Shown: positions 9,581 to 17,629 of the stretch, in pieces
Position numbering within the stretch: position 1 is the first letter of the stretch
How the letters are laid out: every line of letters starts with the position of its first letter
NCBI GenBank assembly: GCA_001464035.1
Contig: LNEC01000010.1
Location: 186,001 to 250,000 of the forward strand
Reading direction: 5' to 3'
Origin: Bradyrhizobiaceae bacterium Ga0074131
GTDB lineage: Bacteria; Pseudomonadota; Alphaproteobacteria; Rhizobiales; Xanthobacteraceae
Length of the DNA: 64,000 nt
The notes under the pieces: generated by a model
The model's input: the letters and a program-made list of their open reading frames with translations, nothing else
Told to the model about the DNA's origin: nothing
Database searches by the model: none
Translations under genes and position numbers: made by a program

Positions 9581-10921
9581 TCAGCTCCGCATGAAGCCTT
9601 CGAGTTCGCCTTGCGCCCAGGAAAGCGTCGCCTCCATGGATTCGCCCCGGTAGTAGCGCACGCACATCTTGGTCAGGGTCGCCTGCGTGTAGATCTGCTG
9701 GGCAATCTTCGGCGGCGCTCCCGCTGCCGAGATCGAAAGGTTCTGGTGGTTGTGCGGATTCGGATAGTGGTAAAGCGTCCCCTTCGGCGGACTTTCCTCC
9801 GCCCAGGTCTTCAGCGTGGTGAGTTTCTCGAACGCCGGCAAGTCGTAGCCGCCGCTCGCCGCCACCAGTTTCTCCACCGCGGCCGGTTGCGAAAGATGCG
9901 TCAAAAGGCTCTTGGCGGCCGGCTTGTTCTTGCCGAAGTTCCAGACGCTCCAGAAATACGGAAGGAAAGGCGCAAACCGGCCTTTCGGACCGATCGGAAA
10001 ACCGTGAGTCCAGCATTGCTCGGCGATCTGCGGCGCATCGCGCTTGGCCACCGCCCATGCGCTCGGCGGGTTCATGATCAGCGCGCCCTTGCCCGAGACC
10101 AGCCACCTGTTGTTGGAGCCATCGTCCCACGCCGGCGCGTCCGACGGCAGAAATGCCATCAGCTTCTTGTAGAATTCGAGAACCTGACGCACGTTGTCAT
10201 TCTTCACGACGACGTTGCCCTTGGCATCGACGACCTCTGCGCCGAAGGCCAGGAAGAACGCGCCGACGGTGTCGACGGAGTCGCTCGTTTCGCCGAGACC
10301 GATGCCGAAGGGAACGCCGCCCTTGTGGCAGGCCTCGGCGGCTTTCAGGAAGGTGTCCGTGGTCCAGCCATCCGCCTTCGGCGGCTGCCCGGCAGGGTAC
10401 ATGGCCTGGACGTCGATGTTGGCGTGCTGCTTCATCAGATCGATGCGGGAGCAGGGGCCCTTGATCTGGCTGCCGATGCAGGCCGGCACGGCCAGCCACT
10501 TGTCGCCGGATTTGCCGAGATACTTGACGGTCCCGTTGACTTCGCCGTTCTGCTTGATGAGCGCTTCGACGACATCATTCATGGGCTCGAGCAAATCCGC
10601 CTGCGCATGCGGCCACCATGTCGGCATCGCCAGAATGTCGTGGCCGGACTTCGCCTGGGCTTCGGCGGCGATGGTCAGGAGGTTCTTGTTGCCCTGGCTC
10701 GGGATGTAATCGATCGTAACCTCGACCTTCTCCTTGGCGGCCCATTCGTTGACCAGTTCGGTGGAGGCCTTGTTCGCTCCGGGCACCCAATGGTCCCAGA
10801 AACCGATGTTGAGCTTGCCGGCCGCATTGGCTGATCGAATGTACGGCGCGGTTATCAGTGCTGCCGATGACATGGCGGTAGCAGCTACGAATTGTCGTCG
10901 AGAAAGCTTGTTGCGTGGCAT
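9581..10921 (-). CDS. ABC transporter substrate-binding protein with Tat signal
   Basis: 446 residues from the ATG at 10921 (AGGGAGAG site just upstream); a further upstream ATG in frame has no support. The amino terminus MPRNKLSRRQFVAATAMSS contains the twin-arginine motif S-R-R-Q-F followed by a hydrophobic core and an ANAAG cleavage region, so export as a folded protein is likely. The body resembles family-1 solute-binding proteins (carbohydrate or polyol uptake): GFWDHWVPGANKAS near the mature start and the late YFWSVWNFGKNKPAAKSLL block. It leads the operon with two permeases, ATPase, dehydrogenase and amidase. Confidence 0.88.
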   Translation of the reverse strand: MPRNKLSRRQFVAATAMSSAALITAPYIRSANAAGKLNIGFWDHWVPGANKASTELVNEWAAKEKVEVTIDYIPSQGNKNLLTIAAEAQAKSGHDILAMPTWWPHAQADLLEPMNDVVEALIKQNGEVNGTVKYLGKSGDKWLAVPACIGSQIKGPCSRIDLMKQHANIDVQAMYPAGQPPKADGWTTDTFLKAAEACHKGGVPFGIGLGETSDSVDTVGAFFLAFGAEVVDAKGNVVVKNDNVRQVLEFYKKLMAFLPSDAPAWDDGSNNRWLVSGKGALIMNPPSAWAVAKRDAPQIAEQCWTHGFPIGPKGRFAPFLPYFWSVWNFGKNKPAAKSLLTHLSQPAAVEKLVAASGGYDLPAFEKLTTLKTWAEESPPKGTLYHYPNPHNHQNLSISAAGAPPKIAQQIYTQATLTKMCVRYYRGESMEATLSWAQGELEGFMRS

Positions 10922-11404
10922 TACGTTCTCTCCCTGGTGAACCAATCGCGTTGCGGTGAAGTCCCGCTTTTGTTTTTCATTCGCCGCCGGGCAGGCCGAG
11001 GAGGGCATTGCAAGACGTCGCAGAGACTTCGTTATTGACGATCAGAGCAGAATTGCCGGCGCATGTCGAGAAATCTGGCGCCCTTATCCTTAGAACCAAC
11101 GTTGCGCCCAATCGGCGGCGGAGGATTGTCGATGATCGGGCGATCATCAATAGCCCCGCGGCGCGCTCCCTGCGCGAACGGGCGGTCATATTGCGCCGCA
11201 CACAGGGCCCGCGCCCGCAAGGCTGCGCAACAGCGCCGCGGGTTCCAAGGCGGTCGAGTTAACGCGCTTCTGTGTCGGCTGTTTCTCATCAGGCCGGCGC
11301 TTTGCGGCGTAGACTGGGCTGATGCGAAAACGATAATGTCCGACTCAGCTCGAAGCGCTGCGAGACCCGCGCCGGCGCATCGAAGTCACCATGGAGAACC
11401 ACGA
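10922..11404. other. divergent intergenic region
   Basis: 483 bases between the binding-protein gene (leftward) and the LTxxQ-type gene (rightward). It should hold promoters for both. The only conspicuous element is the inverted repeat at 11131-11148. Short open frames on both strands lack ribosome sites and recognisable protein character. Confidence 0.5.
11131..11148. promoter_or_regulatory. candidate operator, perfect 8-bp inverted repeat
   Basis: GATGATCG, two bases, then CGATCATC: an exact inverted repeat with a 2-base centre in the divergent spacer, about 210 bases upstream of the ABC operon start. The shape suits a dimeric repressor, but no regulator gene is adjacent. Confidence 0.35.
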
Positions 11405-12112
11405 ATGATCACCCCGACACCCGCAGCGCGTGCGCGGTTCAGATTGCACCTTGTGCTAGGCGCAGCTGTTGCGCTGCTGCTCGTCGTCGCTCCGCCGGCG
11501 GATGCACAGGTGGTTGAGGGCGTTCAGAAGGGAGCCCGCGAGGGCAACAAGGCCGCCGGACCGGTCGGGGGCGTGTTGGGCGGTGCGATCGGCGGCGTGG
11601 TCGGCGTGTTTACCGGTGTCCTTGGCGCCGGAAAGAACGCATCGACGCCGCAAGCCGGCGACAAGCAAGGCAGCCCGGCAAAATCCGCGAGGGGTTCCAA
11701 GGGGAAAAAGGGCGCCAAGCAGCCTTCGGTGCTGACCCAGGACGGTGCTCCGCAATTGACCGCCGAGCAGATCGTCGCCAACAGCGATGCGAACATCGAA
11801 CGGATCAAGACGGAATTGAAACTGACGCCCGAGCAGGAGAAACATTGGGCCGGATTCAACAGCGCGATGCACTACCTCGGTCACAACGGTGCCGACCGCC
11901 TCAACCTGCGAATAGCACGCGCCAAGCGTGACCCGCCGGACGACATCATCGAGCAGATGCGCAATGAAGCCCAGTTCCTCAATGACCGCGCGGTCGACCA
12001 GCGCAACGTCGCCGACGCGGCCGAGCCGCTGTTCGCAAGCCTCGACGACAAGCAGAAGGCGCGGTTCATCGAGGAAATGGTACGGCTGAGCCGGGAGCGC
12101 GGGCTGGACTAG
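11405..12112 (+). CDS. exported protein with Spy/CpxP-like LTxxQ repeats
   Basis: 235 residues from the ATG at 11405 (GGAGAA upstream). It has a signal peptide (LHLVLGAAVALLLVVAPPADA), a glycine-rich segment GGVLGGAIGGVVGVFTGVLG that may insert in or contact membrane, a Lys/Gly linker, and then an all-helical domain with the LTPEQEKHW motif at about residue 140 and a second loose copy (LDDKQKARF) near the end. This pattern is seen in Spy/CpxP-like periplasmic chaperones and many rhizobial paralogues. A role in envelope stress or metal handling is inferred only. Confidence 0.65.
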   Translation: MITPTPAARARFRLHLVLGAAVALLLVVAPPADAQVVEGVQKGAREGNKAAGPVGGVLGGAIGGVVGVFTGVLGAGKNASTPQAGDKQGSPAKSARGSKGKKGAKQPSVLTQDGAPQLTAEQIVANSDANIERIKTELKLTPEQEKHWAGFNSAMHYLGHNGADRLNLRIARAKRDPPDDIIEQMRNEAQFLNDRAVDQRNVADAAEPLFASLDDKQKARFIEEMVRLSRERGLD

Positions 12113-12395
12113 CGCGTATCGGTGCGCTCAATCAGTTTTTTCCTGAATGCACTTTGACGGCGCCGCCTGCGAATAGCCGGGCACTCGTGCCCCTGGGGTA
12201 GGATTGAAGGCGCGGCACCCGGCTATCCTGCCGCAGCGGCGCGGCGCTTCATCTCGTCATGCAAATTTTGCGGAAACACGGACGGATTCATGCCCGAGAG
12301 ATGGCCGACTCGGGGCGTTGTCGGGAACCAGCCGCGAAAAACCACGATCTGAAGTTTTTGAGCGGCCCATGTGTCGGGCGAGCAACACTGCTGCT

Positions 12396-12797
12396 CTAGG
12401 TTTTCGGGAAATTCAGCTCCACGCCGACGCCGTCGGGGTCGTACAGGAAGAACTGCGTATCGCCGGTACGCGGCACGATGCTCTCGCGGAATTTGACGCC
12501 TTTCGACTGCAGGCGTTTGCGCACGGCATCGGGATCGGTCGCGGCAAAAGCGATATGATCGAGCCGGCCGGTATCCTCGTATTTCCTGTCGGTGCCGCGC
12601 ACCACGATGCCTTCGCGCGGCTTGCGTGTGCCCATCAGATGCACCGTGGCGACGCCGCCGGAATACAGCCAGTAGCCGGGGAAGTCGAGCGGCGGGCGTT
12701 CGCCGTTCTCGAGCCCGAGCACGTCGCAATAGAACTCCCGGGTGCGTTCCAGATTCTGGGGTTCGATGGTGTAATGCTGCAGTCCGCCGAGTGGCAT
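12396..12797 (-). CDS. glyoxalase/bleomycin-resistance (VOC) superfamily protein
   Basis: 133 residues from the ATG at 12797, which has AAGGAGAACAACC directly upstream. It shows the paired beta-alpha-beta-beta-beta modules of the VOC fold: LQHYTIEP near the start with a metal-ligand His, RLDHIAFAATDPD at the second module, and the closing D-P-D-G-V-G-V-E-L-N-F with a ligand Glu. Such proteins are lyases, isomerases or extradiol dioxygenases; the reaction is not assignable. About 280 bases on each side lack a clear gene, apart from a 22-codon minus-strand frame at 12223-12291 with no good ribosome site. Confidence 0.75.
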   Translation of the reverse strand: MPLGGLQHYTIEPQNLERTREFYCDVLGLENGERPPLDFPGYWLYSGGVATVHLMGTRKPREGIVVRGTDRKYEDTGRLDHIAFAATDPDAVRKRLQSKGVKFRESIVPRTGDTQFFLYDPDGVGVELNFPKT

Positions 12798-13078
12798 GGT
12801 TGTTCTCCTTGAGACCTGCACCAGGTCGGGATGAGCCCATCATCCAACGCCGACGGACGGGACGAAAGCCGGCCGTACGCAGGGCAGATGCGCACGATGC
12901 GCTGCAGCGTGCTTGCCCAAGCCGGCCTGGCGGACGCAATTTTGGATCGTAGTGCTGCTCCAGCTCGCGCTTGAATAGGCTCATCGCGAGGGCTGAAGCA
13001 GGCGGGCGCGCGACCGAGCTAATTGTTTAGGGTTCGGTGGTAACCTTGGCGGCAGATGCCAAGCCAGGGCCGACGTCG

Positions 13079-13333
13079 ATGGAAGAAAAACGAAAGCACC
13101 CGCGCACCGAAATCAACGAACCGGCTTACGTCTCGTCGGGCGGCTCGGTCATGAGCTGCGTGGTCCGGAATATCTCGGCCGAGGGCGCCGCTATCGATAT
13201 CGAGAACCCGGCCTTCGTACCCCAGCGCTTTCGCCTGGTAATGGCCCACGACTCGTCGGTTCGCGAGTGTCAGGTGGCCTGGATCCAGCGTAACCGGATC
13301 GGCCTGACCTTCGTCGAGGTAACGTCAACGTAG
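13079..13333 (+). CDS. PilZ-domain protein
   Basis: 84 residues from the ATG at 13079; a GTG at 13037 would add 14 residues. The amino end MEEKRKHPRTEINEPAYV contains the R-x-x-x-R element (RKHPR) and the later ISAEGAAIDIE is the D/N-x-S-x-x-G element of PilZ domains, which bind cyclic di-GMP. It is a stand-alone domain, so it would act as a small effector protein. The second arginine of the motif is present, so binding is plausible. Confidence 0.75.
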   Translation: MEEKRKHPRTEINEPAYVSSGGSVMSCVVRNISAEGAAIDIENPAFVPQRFRLVMAHDSSVRECQVAWIQRNRIGLTFVEVTST

Positions 13334-13372
13334 CGCCGTCGCCGAGGTCCGGATCGACTCGGTTCGCGGCGG

Positions 13373-14341
13373 TCATTCGATCCTCAGATTGGCATCGCGC
13401 ACCACCTTGCCCCATTTTCCGATCTCCAGCTTGATGCGCGCCCCGAACTCCTCCGATGTATTGCCTACACCCCTGAAGCCGAGTGCGGCGAGGCGTTCGT
13501 TGACTTCCGGTCGTGCAACGCTTCTGGCGATCTCGCGCGAAAGCAGATCGACGATCTCTTTCGGCGTGCCTGCCGGCGCCACGATGCCGGTCAGCGTATC
13601 GGCCTCCTGGTCCTGTACGCCTTGTTCGGCGAAGGTCGGCACGTCCGGTATCCCGCCCGCCCGTCCGGTCGCCGCCACGCCCAACGCGCGCACTTGCCCG
13701 GCCTGGATGGCTGAAAGGGAGGAGGGCAATGCCGTGAAGGCGATCGGGGTGTGGCCGCCGACCGTGGCTTGCACGGCTGGCGCAGCACCCGTAAAGGGGA
13801 CGTGGACCAGGTCGAGCTTGAAAGCCAGCCGGAACAGTTCGCCACCGAGATGTGGGGTCGAGCCGACGCCGGGGCCGGCAAAACTGTACTTGCCTGGATT
13901 ATCCCGGATCAGTTGCACCAGTTCCGGCAGCGTCCTGGCCGGCACCGACGGATTGACCACCACGACGTTCGGTGAAACCGCGACCAGTGAAACCGCCGTG
14001 AAATCCTTCACCGGATCGTAGGGCACCTTGGCGTAGAGGCTGGGGTTGACCACGAAGCCGGTGCTGATCGCCATGATGGTGTAACCGTCGGCGGGGACGC
14101 GCGCGACCTGACCGGCCGCGGTGTTGCCTCCCGCGCCGCCGATGTTCTCGACAAAGAACTGCTGACCGAGACTGTCTGAGAGTTTTTGCGCCACGATGCG
14201 GGCGATGACGTCGGTCGGACCGCCCGGTGGGAACCCTACCACCACGCGCACCGGCCGGTTCGGATAGCCCTGCGCCAGGGATGGCGCCGCGCTCCCGGTC
14301 AACAATGCGGCCGCGAATAATATTCGCAAAACGGACGCCAT
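13373..14341 (-). CDS. Bug-family (tripartite tricarboxylate) substrate-binding protein
   Basis: 322 residues with a signal peptide ending SLAQG, followed by YPNRPVRVVVGFPPGGPTDVIAR, the canonical Bug start. The later motifs ENIGGAGGNTAAGQVARVPADGYT, the STGFVVNPSLY loop and PFTGAAPAVQATVGG are all present. These periplasmic proteins feed TctAB transporters or act as orphan sensors; no tctA or tctB lies nearby, so this is one of the many orphan copies. Ligand is likely a carboxylate, which is inference. Confidence 0.85.
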   Translation of the reverse strand: MASVLRILFAAALLTGSAAPSLAQGYPNRPVRVVVGFPPGGPTDVIARIVAQKLSDSLGQQFFVENIGGAGGNTAAGQVARVPADGYTIMAISTGFVVNPSLYAKVPYDPVKDFTAVSLVAVSPNVVVVNPSVPARTLPELVQLIRDNPGKYSFAGPGVGSTPHLGGELFRLAFKLDLVHVPFTGAAPAVQATVGGHTPIAFTALPSSLSAIQAGQVRALGVAATGRAGGIPDVPTFAEQGVQDQEADTLTGIVAPAGTPKEIVDLLSREIARSVARPEVNERLAALGFRGVGNTSEEFGARIKLEIGKWGKVVRDANLRIE

Positions 14342-14429
14342 GACGCGCTCCCCGATGTGTTCTCGTTGGCGCCATCATCGGCGAGAGCCTCGCACCGAAC
14401 AAGAGCAAAGCGATCTGGCCGGTCTGCCG

Positions 14430-15107
14430 CTACTCCTTCAGCAGCGGCTTGATCTTTTCTTCCAGCTCCTCGAACGACATGGCGCCCTTGAGCCTTTCGC
14501 CATTGACGAAGAACGTCGGCGTCGAATCCACCCTGATGACCTCATGGGCAAATCGCTGGTCGGCGACAAGCTTGTCGAGCAGGTTTTGATCCCTCCCGCA
14601 GGCCTCGACAGCCTGTTCGCTCATCCCGGCCTGCGTGCCAATCAACCTCAAGGTCATGTTGGTCTGCTCCATCAGCTGCCGCTGTTGCTGGAACAGTAGT
14701 TGGACGATACCAAAGAATTTCTCGGCATCGCCATTGGCGACGCAACGTGCAAGCATCGATGCCGCCGCGGCCTTGATGTCGAGCGGGAACTCGCGGAACA
14801 CGAAACGCACCTTGCCGGTATCGATGTATTTCGCCCGCAGCATCGGAAACACGTTCTCGCCGAACGCCGCGCAATGCGGGCAACTCATCGATGAGTATTC
14901 GGTGATGGTCACCGGCGCGTCGGCGGGACCGAGCGCCATGTCCGGCAGCGATACCGGCTGTGTCACTAGTGCGGCGGTGGCGAGCTGCGCGACGGCGCCG
15001 CCGGCCGGATGTAGCAAGATCAGCCCGAGCAGAGCGGCTAACCCCGCCCGCGAAAGCGCGGTGGCAAGGGCCCGGTAAACAGCGATCGACCGACGGATCG
15101 CTTGCAA
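14430..15107 (-). CDS. DsbA-family thiol:disulfide oxidoreductase
   Basis: 225 residues with a TTG start at 15107, one base after the stop of the preceding small gene; an ATG at 15161 would overlap that gene by about 50 bases. The amino part has a basic region and one hydrophobic segment (AGLAALLGLILLHPAGG), either a signal peptide or an anchor. The thioredoxin fold carries the CPHC active site in EYSSMSCPHCAAFGENV, and the cis-proline loop is STPTFFVNG. It belongs to the DsbA/DsbG-like group common in alphaproteobacteria and acts in the periplasm. Start choice is moderate. Confidence 0.8.
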   Translation of the reverse strand: MQAIRRSIAVYRALATALSRAGLAALLGLILLHPAGGAVAQLATAALVTQPVSLPDMALGPADAPVTITEYSSMSCPHCAAFGENVFPMLRAKYIDTGKVRFVFREFPLDIKAAAASMLARCVANGDAEKFFGIVQLLFQQQRQLMEQTNMTLRLIGTQAGMSEQAVEACGRDQNLLDKLVADQRFAHEVIRVDSTPTFFVNGERLKGAMSFEELEEKIKPLLKE

Positions 15108-15108
15108 T

Positions 15109-15312
15109 TCAGGTCCTGGACGTGCCGAGAATGCCGGCGACGGCCTTCGCCGTGATCGCAAGCCGCTCGGAGGTGGTGTGGGTTCGCAGCCGTTCTTTGG
15201 CGTGTTCCTCGATCAATAGCTCGATGAAGGCCATCCGGCTGGGCTCGTCGACCGCTTCGGCCAGCAGGGTCCGATAGCGGTGGTAATCAAATCCCGTATC
15301 CTGCTTGCTCAT
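15109..15312 (-). CDS. small conserved hypothetical protein
   Basis: 67 residues, charged and helical, beginning MSKQDTGFDYHRYRTLLAEAVDE. It has no signal or membrane segment. Its stop codon is separated by one base from the TTG start of the DsbA-like gene, so the two are likely translated in a coupled way. No domain is recognised. Confidence 0.55.
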   Translation of the reverse strand: MSKQDTGFDYHRYRTLLAEAVDEPSRMAFIELLIEEHAKERLRTHTTSERLAITAKAVAGILGTSRT

Positions 15313-15451
15313 CTCACGCCCCGCGCACTTTTTCTCAGGTCGAATTCTTTATCAACCTACGGAGCAGCGCAATAGGCTGTTGCGAGCATGCCTCCCGTGC
15401 AGCGTTTTGCTCCCGCCGCCGCCACCCCCAAGCAATGGGGCCCGCGAAAAA

Positions 15452-15679
15452 CTACTTGGCTTGTTCGGTCTTCGGCCTGGCGGCTTCCTGGGCCCGCGCC
15501 GCCATCCACGCGTCATATTCAGACGTGCCGCGCCGCGGCGGTACTCCAGGAGGCATGCCGCCCATCCAGTGCGGCATGTCCGCGATCTGTTCGCCCACGG
15601 TCTTACCGGCGCAGGATGACAGGACGACGCAAGCGAGGCACAGGAAGGCGCAACTGAATATTGGGCGGAAGAGATTCAT
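15452..15679 (-). CDS. small lipoprotein
   Basis: 75 residues from the ATG at 15679. The amino end is a lipoprotein signal (MNLFRPIFSCAFLCLACVVL then the lipobox LSSC), so the mature protein begins CAGKTVGEQ. The remainder is proline-rich (GGMPPGVPPRRGT) with a charged tail. Function unknown. An in-frame ATG seven codons upstream is possible. Confidence 0.55.
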   Translation of the reverse strand: MNLFRPIFSCAFLCLACVVLSSCAGKTVGEQIADMPHWMGGMPPGVPPRRGTSEYDAWMAARAQEAARPKTEQAK

Positions 15680-15931
15680 CCCAAGCGCATGCCAATCCAT
15701 TGTGGCAATAGCGATGCGTAATCAAGGCCGAGAGGGGACGATATCGGTTCCCGGGGCTAGGTTTCCGCGGACCTTTGCGGTGTTGACGAAATCCGTTGCA
15801 CTCAGCCGGCGGGTTGGACGACCGGGCGGGCTCGAGGGGTAGTGCCAACGTCCCGGGCTGCGATCCACGGCACCTTATCTGGATATCGCGTGGATCGAGC
15901 GTGCATCTACTGATTTGGCCCGACGCGGTAG

Positions 15932-17035
15932 TCAGCGCAATCGGCAGACCAAAGCAACTAGCTCGCCCTGCCTGTGCGTTTTTGTCTTATGGAATGTCGA
16001 CTTTAGATGAGACCGGGCAGTTTCCAGTGCAATTCCAAGTTCGGACGCTGCTTCTTCAAGCGACTTGCCTCTGGCCAGGAACACCGCAATTCCCGCTTCC
16101 GATGGCGTCAGACGGAATGCCTGGCAAAGCACGTTCCGTTGCACTTCTTCTGCTTCGTCGAAATCGGAGAGAATGAGAATAGCCCGTGCGCCGAGAAACG
16201 GGCTTCGCGCCGCGTCATCAACCGGGAGCACACGGATGACGATCGGCCGCTTCTGTGCGCGCCGAATCACAATGGGCGGGACGCCAAGTGGCGCGATGTC
16301 GGCGGTCGCTCCTAGTTGGTTCAGGAGATCATCAAATGCAGTTCTTGTCCGCCAGTTGCGAATGACCAACCGGCGATTCATAACATATACGTCGTCGTCG
16401 AAGATTGCTTCAGCACAGGCGTTGGTGTCAATTACCGCCCCAAACCGGTCAAGGGAAATCGCAGCTTTCTTAATAAAGTCCAAGGCGTTTGTAATATTGG
16501 ACAACACGGCCATTCCCACGGCCCTGCCCAAGGTCGCTGTTTCCGTCAATCGGCGTGACAACTCGGCGAGGGCTAGCTTTTCGGATTGCTCGAAGGCTCC
16601 GTCATGCGCTGTTCTCTGTAACGATAGTCCCCACAACGCCGATCCTGCAAAAAATCCAACTGCAGCAAACCAACGCAGGCCATAACTATCTAAGTGCGCA
16701 TAGAGAGGATCGCGAAGCATTTCAGTTTCAGACGAGAAGATGTCTTGGTCGCTGACCACCGAACAGCCAGCCATCAGCAGCGGGACGCCTCGCATCGCAC
16801 GAACATCATTTACGTCGTAGTGATCGTTGAAATAGGCCTTGAAATACTCTTTCATTGAAGGCGTCATGGGCACATCGGGTGTTCGAACATCACTTTGAAG
16901 CAGACCGGCTCCGAACGCGCCCGTAGCGCTGCAAATCTCCTCCATCAAAAGTGGCCACATCGCCGGATCCAGCACGGCCTCACCCAACCGATTGCTGACG
17001 GACTGCAGTCGGCCCACATCTACCTTCGTCACCAT
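15932..17035 (-). CDS. LuxR-family transcriptional regulator
   Basis: 367 residues from the ATG at 17035, preceded by GGGGGA at good spacing; an ATG at 17080 has no ribosome site. The carboxy end is a LuxR-type helix-turn-helix: FRLTPSEAGIAVFLARGKS followed by LEEAASELGIALETARSHLK. The long amino part has no receiver domain or acyl-homoserine-lactone signature; it resembles the sensory halves of rhizobial solo LuxR-type regulators. The gene is visibly richer in A and T than its flanks. It is divergent from the RTX gene, so control of that gene is a natural guess. Confidence 0.75.
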   Translation of the reverse strand: MVTKVDVGRLQSVSNRLGEAVLDPAMWPLLMEEICSATGAFGAGLLQSDVRTPDVPMTPSMKEYFKAYFNDHYDVNDVRAMRGVPLLMAGCSVVSDQDIFSSETEMLRDPLYAHLDSYGLRWFAAVGFFAGSALWGLSLQRTAHDGAFEQSEKLALAELSRRLTETATLGRAVGMAVLSNITNALDFIKKAAISLDRFGAVIDTNACAEAIFDDDVYVMNRRLVIRNWRTRTAFDDLLNQLGATADIAPLGVPPIVIRRAQKRPIVIRVLPVDDAARSPFLGARAILILSDFDEAEEVQRNVLCQAFRLTPSEAGIAVFLARGKSLEEAASELGIALETARSHLKSTFHKTKTHRQGELVALVCRLR

Positions 17036-17629
17036 CGCCCCAATCCCCCTCGATTGACGGTTAGCGGGAACCTCCGTCACTTTCGTATAGAGATCGTTAT
17101 CGAGGATATCGATCTTGGGTCAAACTGCAACGTTTGGGGATACGTTCATTCCCGAAGTTTGCCCCCCGCACGGTCTGGTCGGGTTTTGAACTGGAGCCTG
17201 AAGGGAGGATATCCAGTCGCAGCGCAAGCGGTTTAAGGAAGAACCGTTCATCGAGGGAGACGCTACGCGCGGTAACGGCCCACTACCTTTGGGTGAGCAT
17301 GAATGATGACAACAACCGTCAGGTTTTCGTCGCTACCGGCGCAATTGCAGAGGCAACGTCCTGGGTACCGGCAATGACGTTCCGCTGACAAATCGACTTC
17401 AAACTAACCCGTTTGGGTGAGATGAAAGAATACTTTCGGATCTTTAACAGCTTGACGCGGTCGTTCCGCCCAGAAACACTCTCAGAAATTGTTCGAACAC
17501 TATCGATTTACAGTATGCCTTTTCTCCTGACTCGACGACGAGTTGGGCATTTCACGAAGTCCAGCGATGTTTCCTACCGTGGGCTGACGGCTATCACATC
17601 GCTTCATATCAGAGATCAGGGGGCTGAAA
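17036..17629. other. divergent spacer between LuxR-type gene and RTX gene
   Basis: 594 bases, AT-richer than the surroundings. It holds a perfect 10-base palindrome at 17490-17499 and two copies of TTTGGGTGAG about 120 bases apart. Short open frames here (for example from 17413) lack ribosome sites and protein character. The RTX start at 17630 follows AGGGGGC. Confidence 0.5.
17490..17499. promoter_or_regulatory. candidate regulator site, TGTTCGAACA palindrome
   Basis: The 10-base sequence TGTTCGAACA is its own reverse complement and lies about 130 bases upstream of the RTX start, in the spacer shared with a LuxR-type regulator gene. Dimeric helix-turn-helix regulators bind sites of this form. 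Assignment to the adjacent regulator is inference. Confidence 0.35.

Noticed and set aside
12223..12984. Long minus-strand frame of 253 codons overlapping the glyoxalase-fold gene
   Set aside because: It runs antiparallel in a different frame through a well-supported gene, has biased composition and no ribosome site; only its ends look protein-like.
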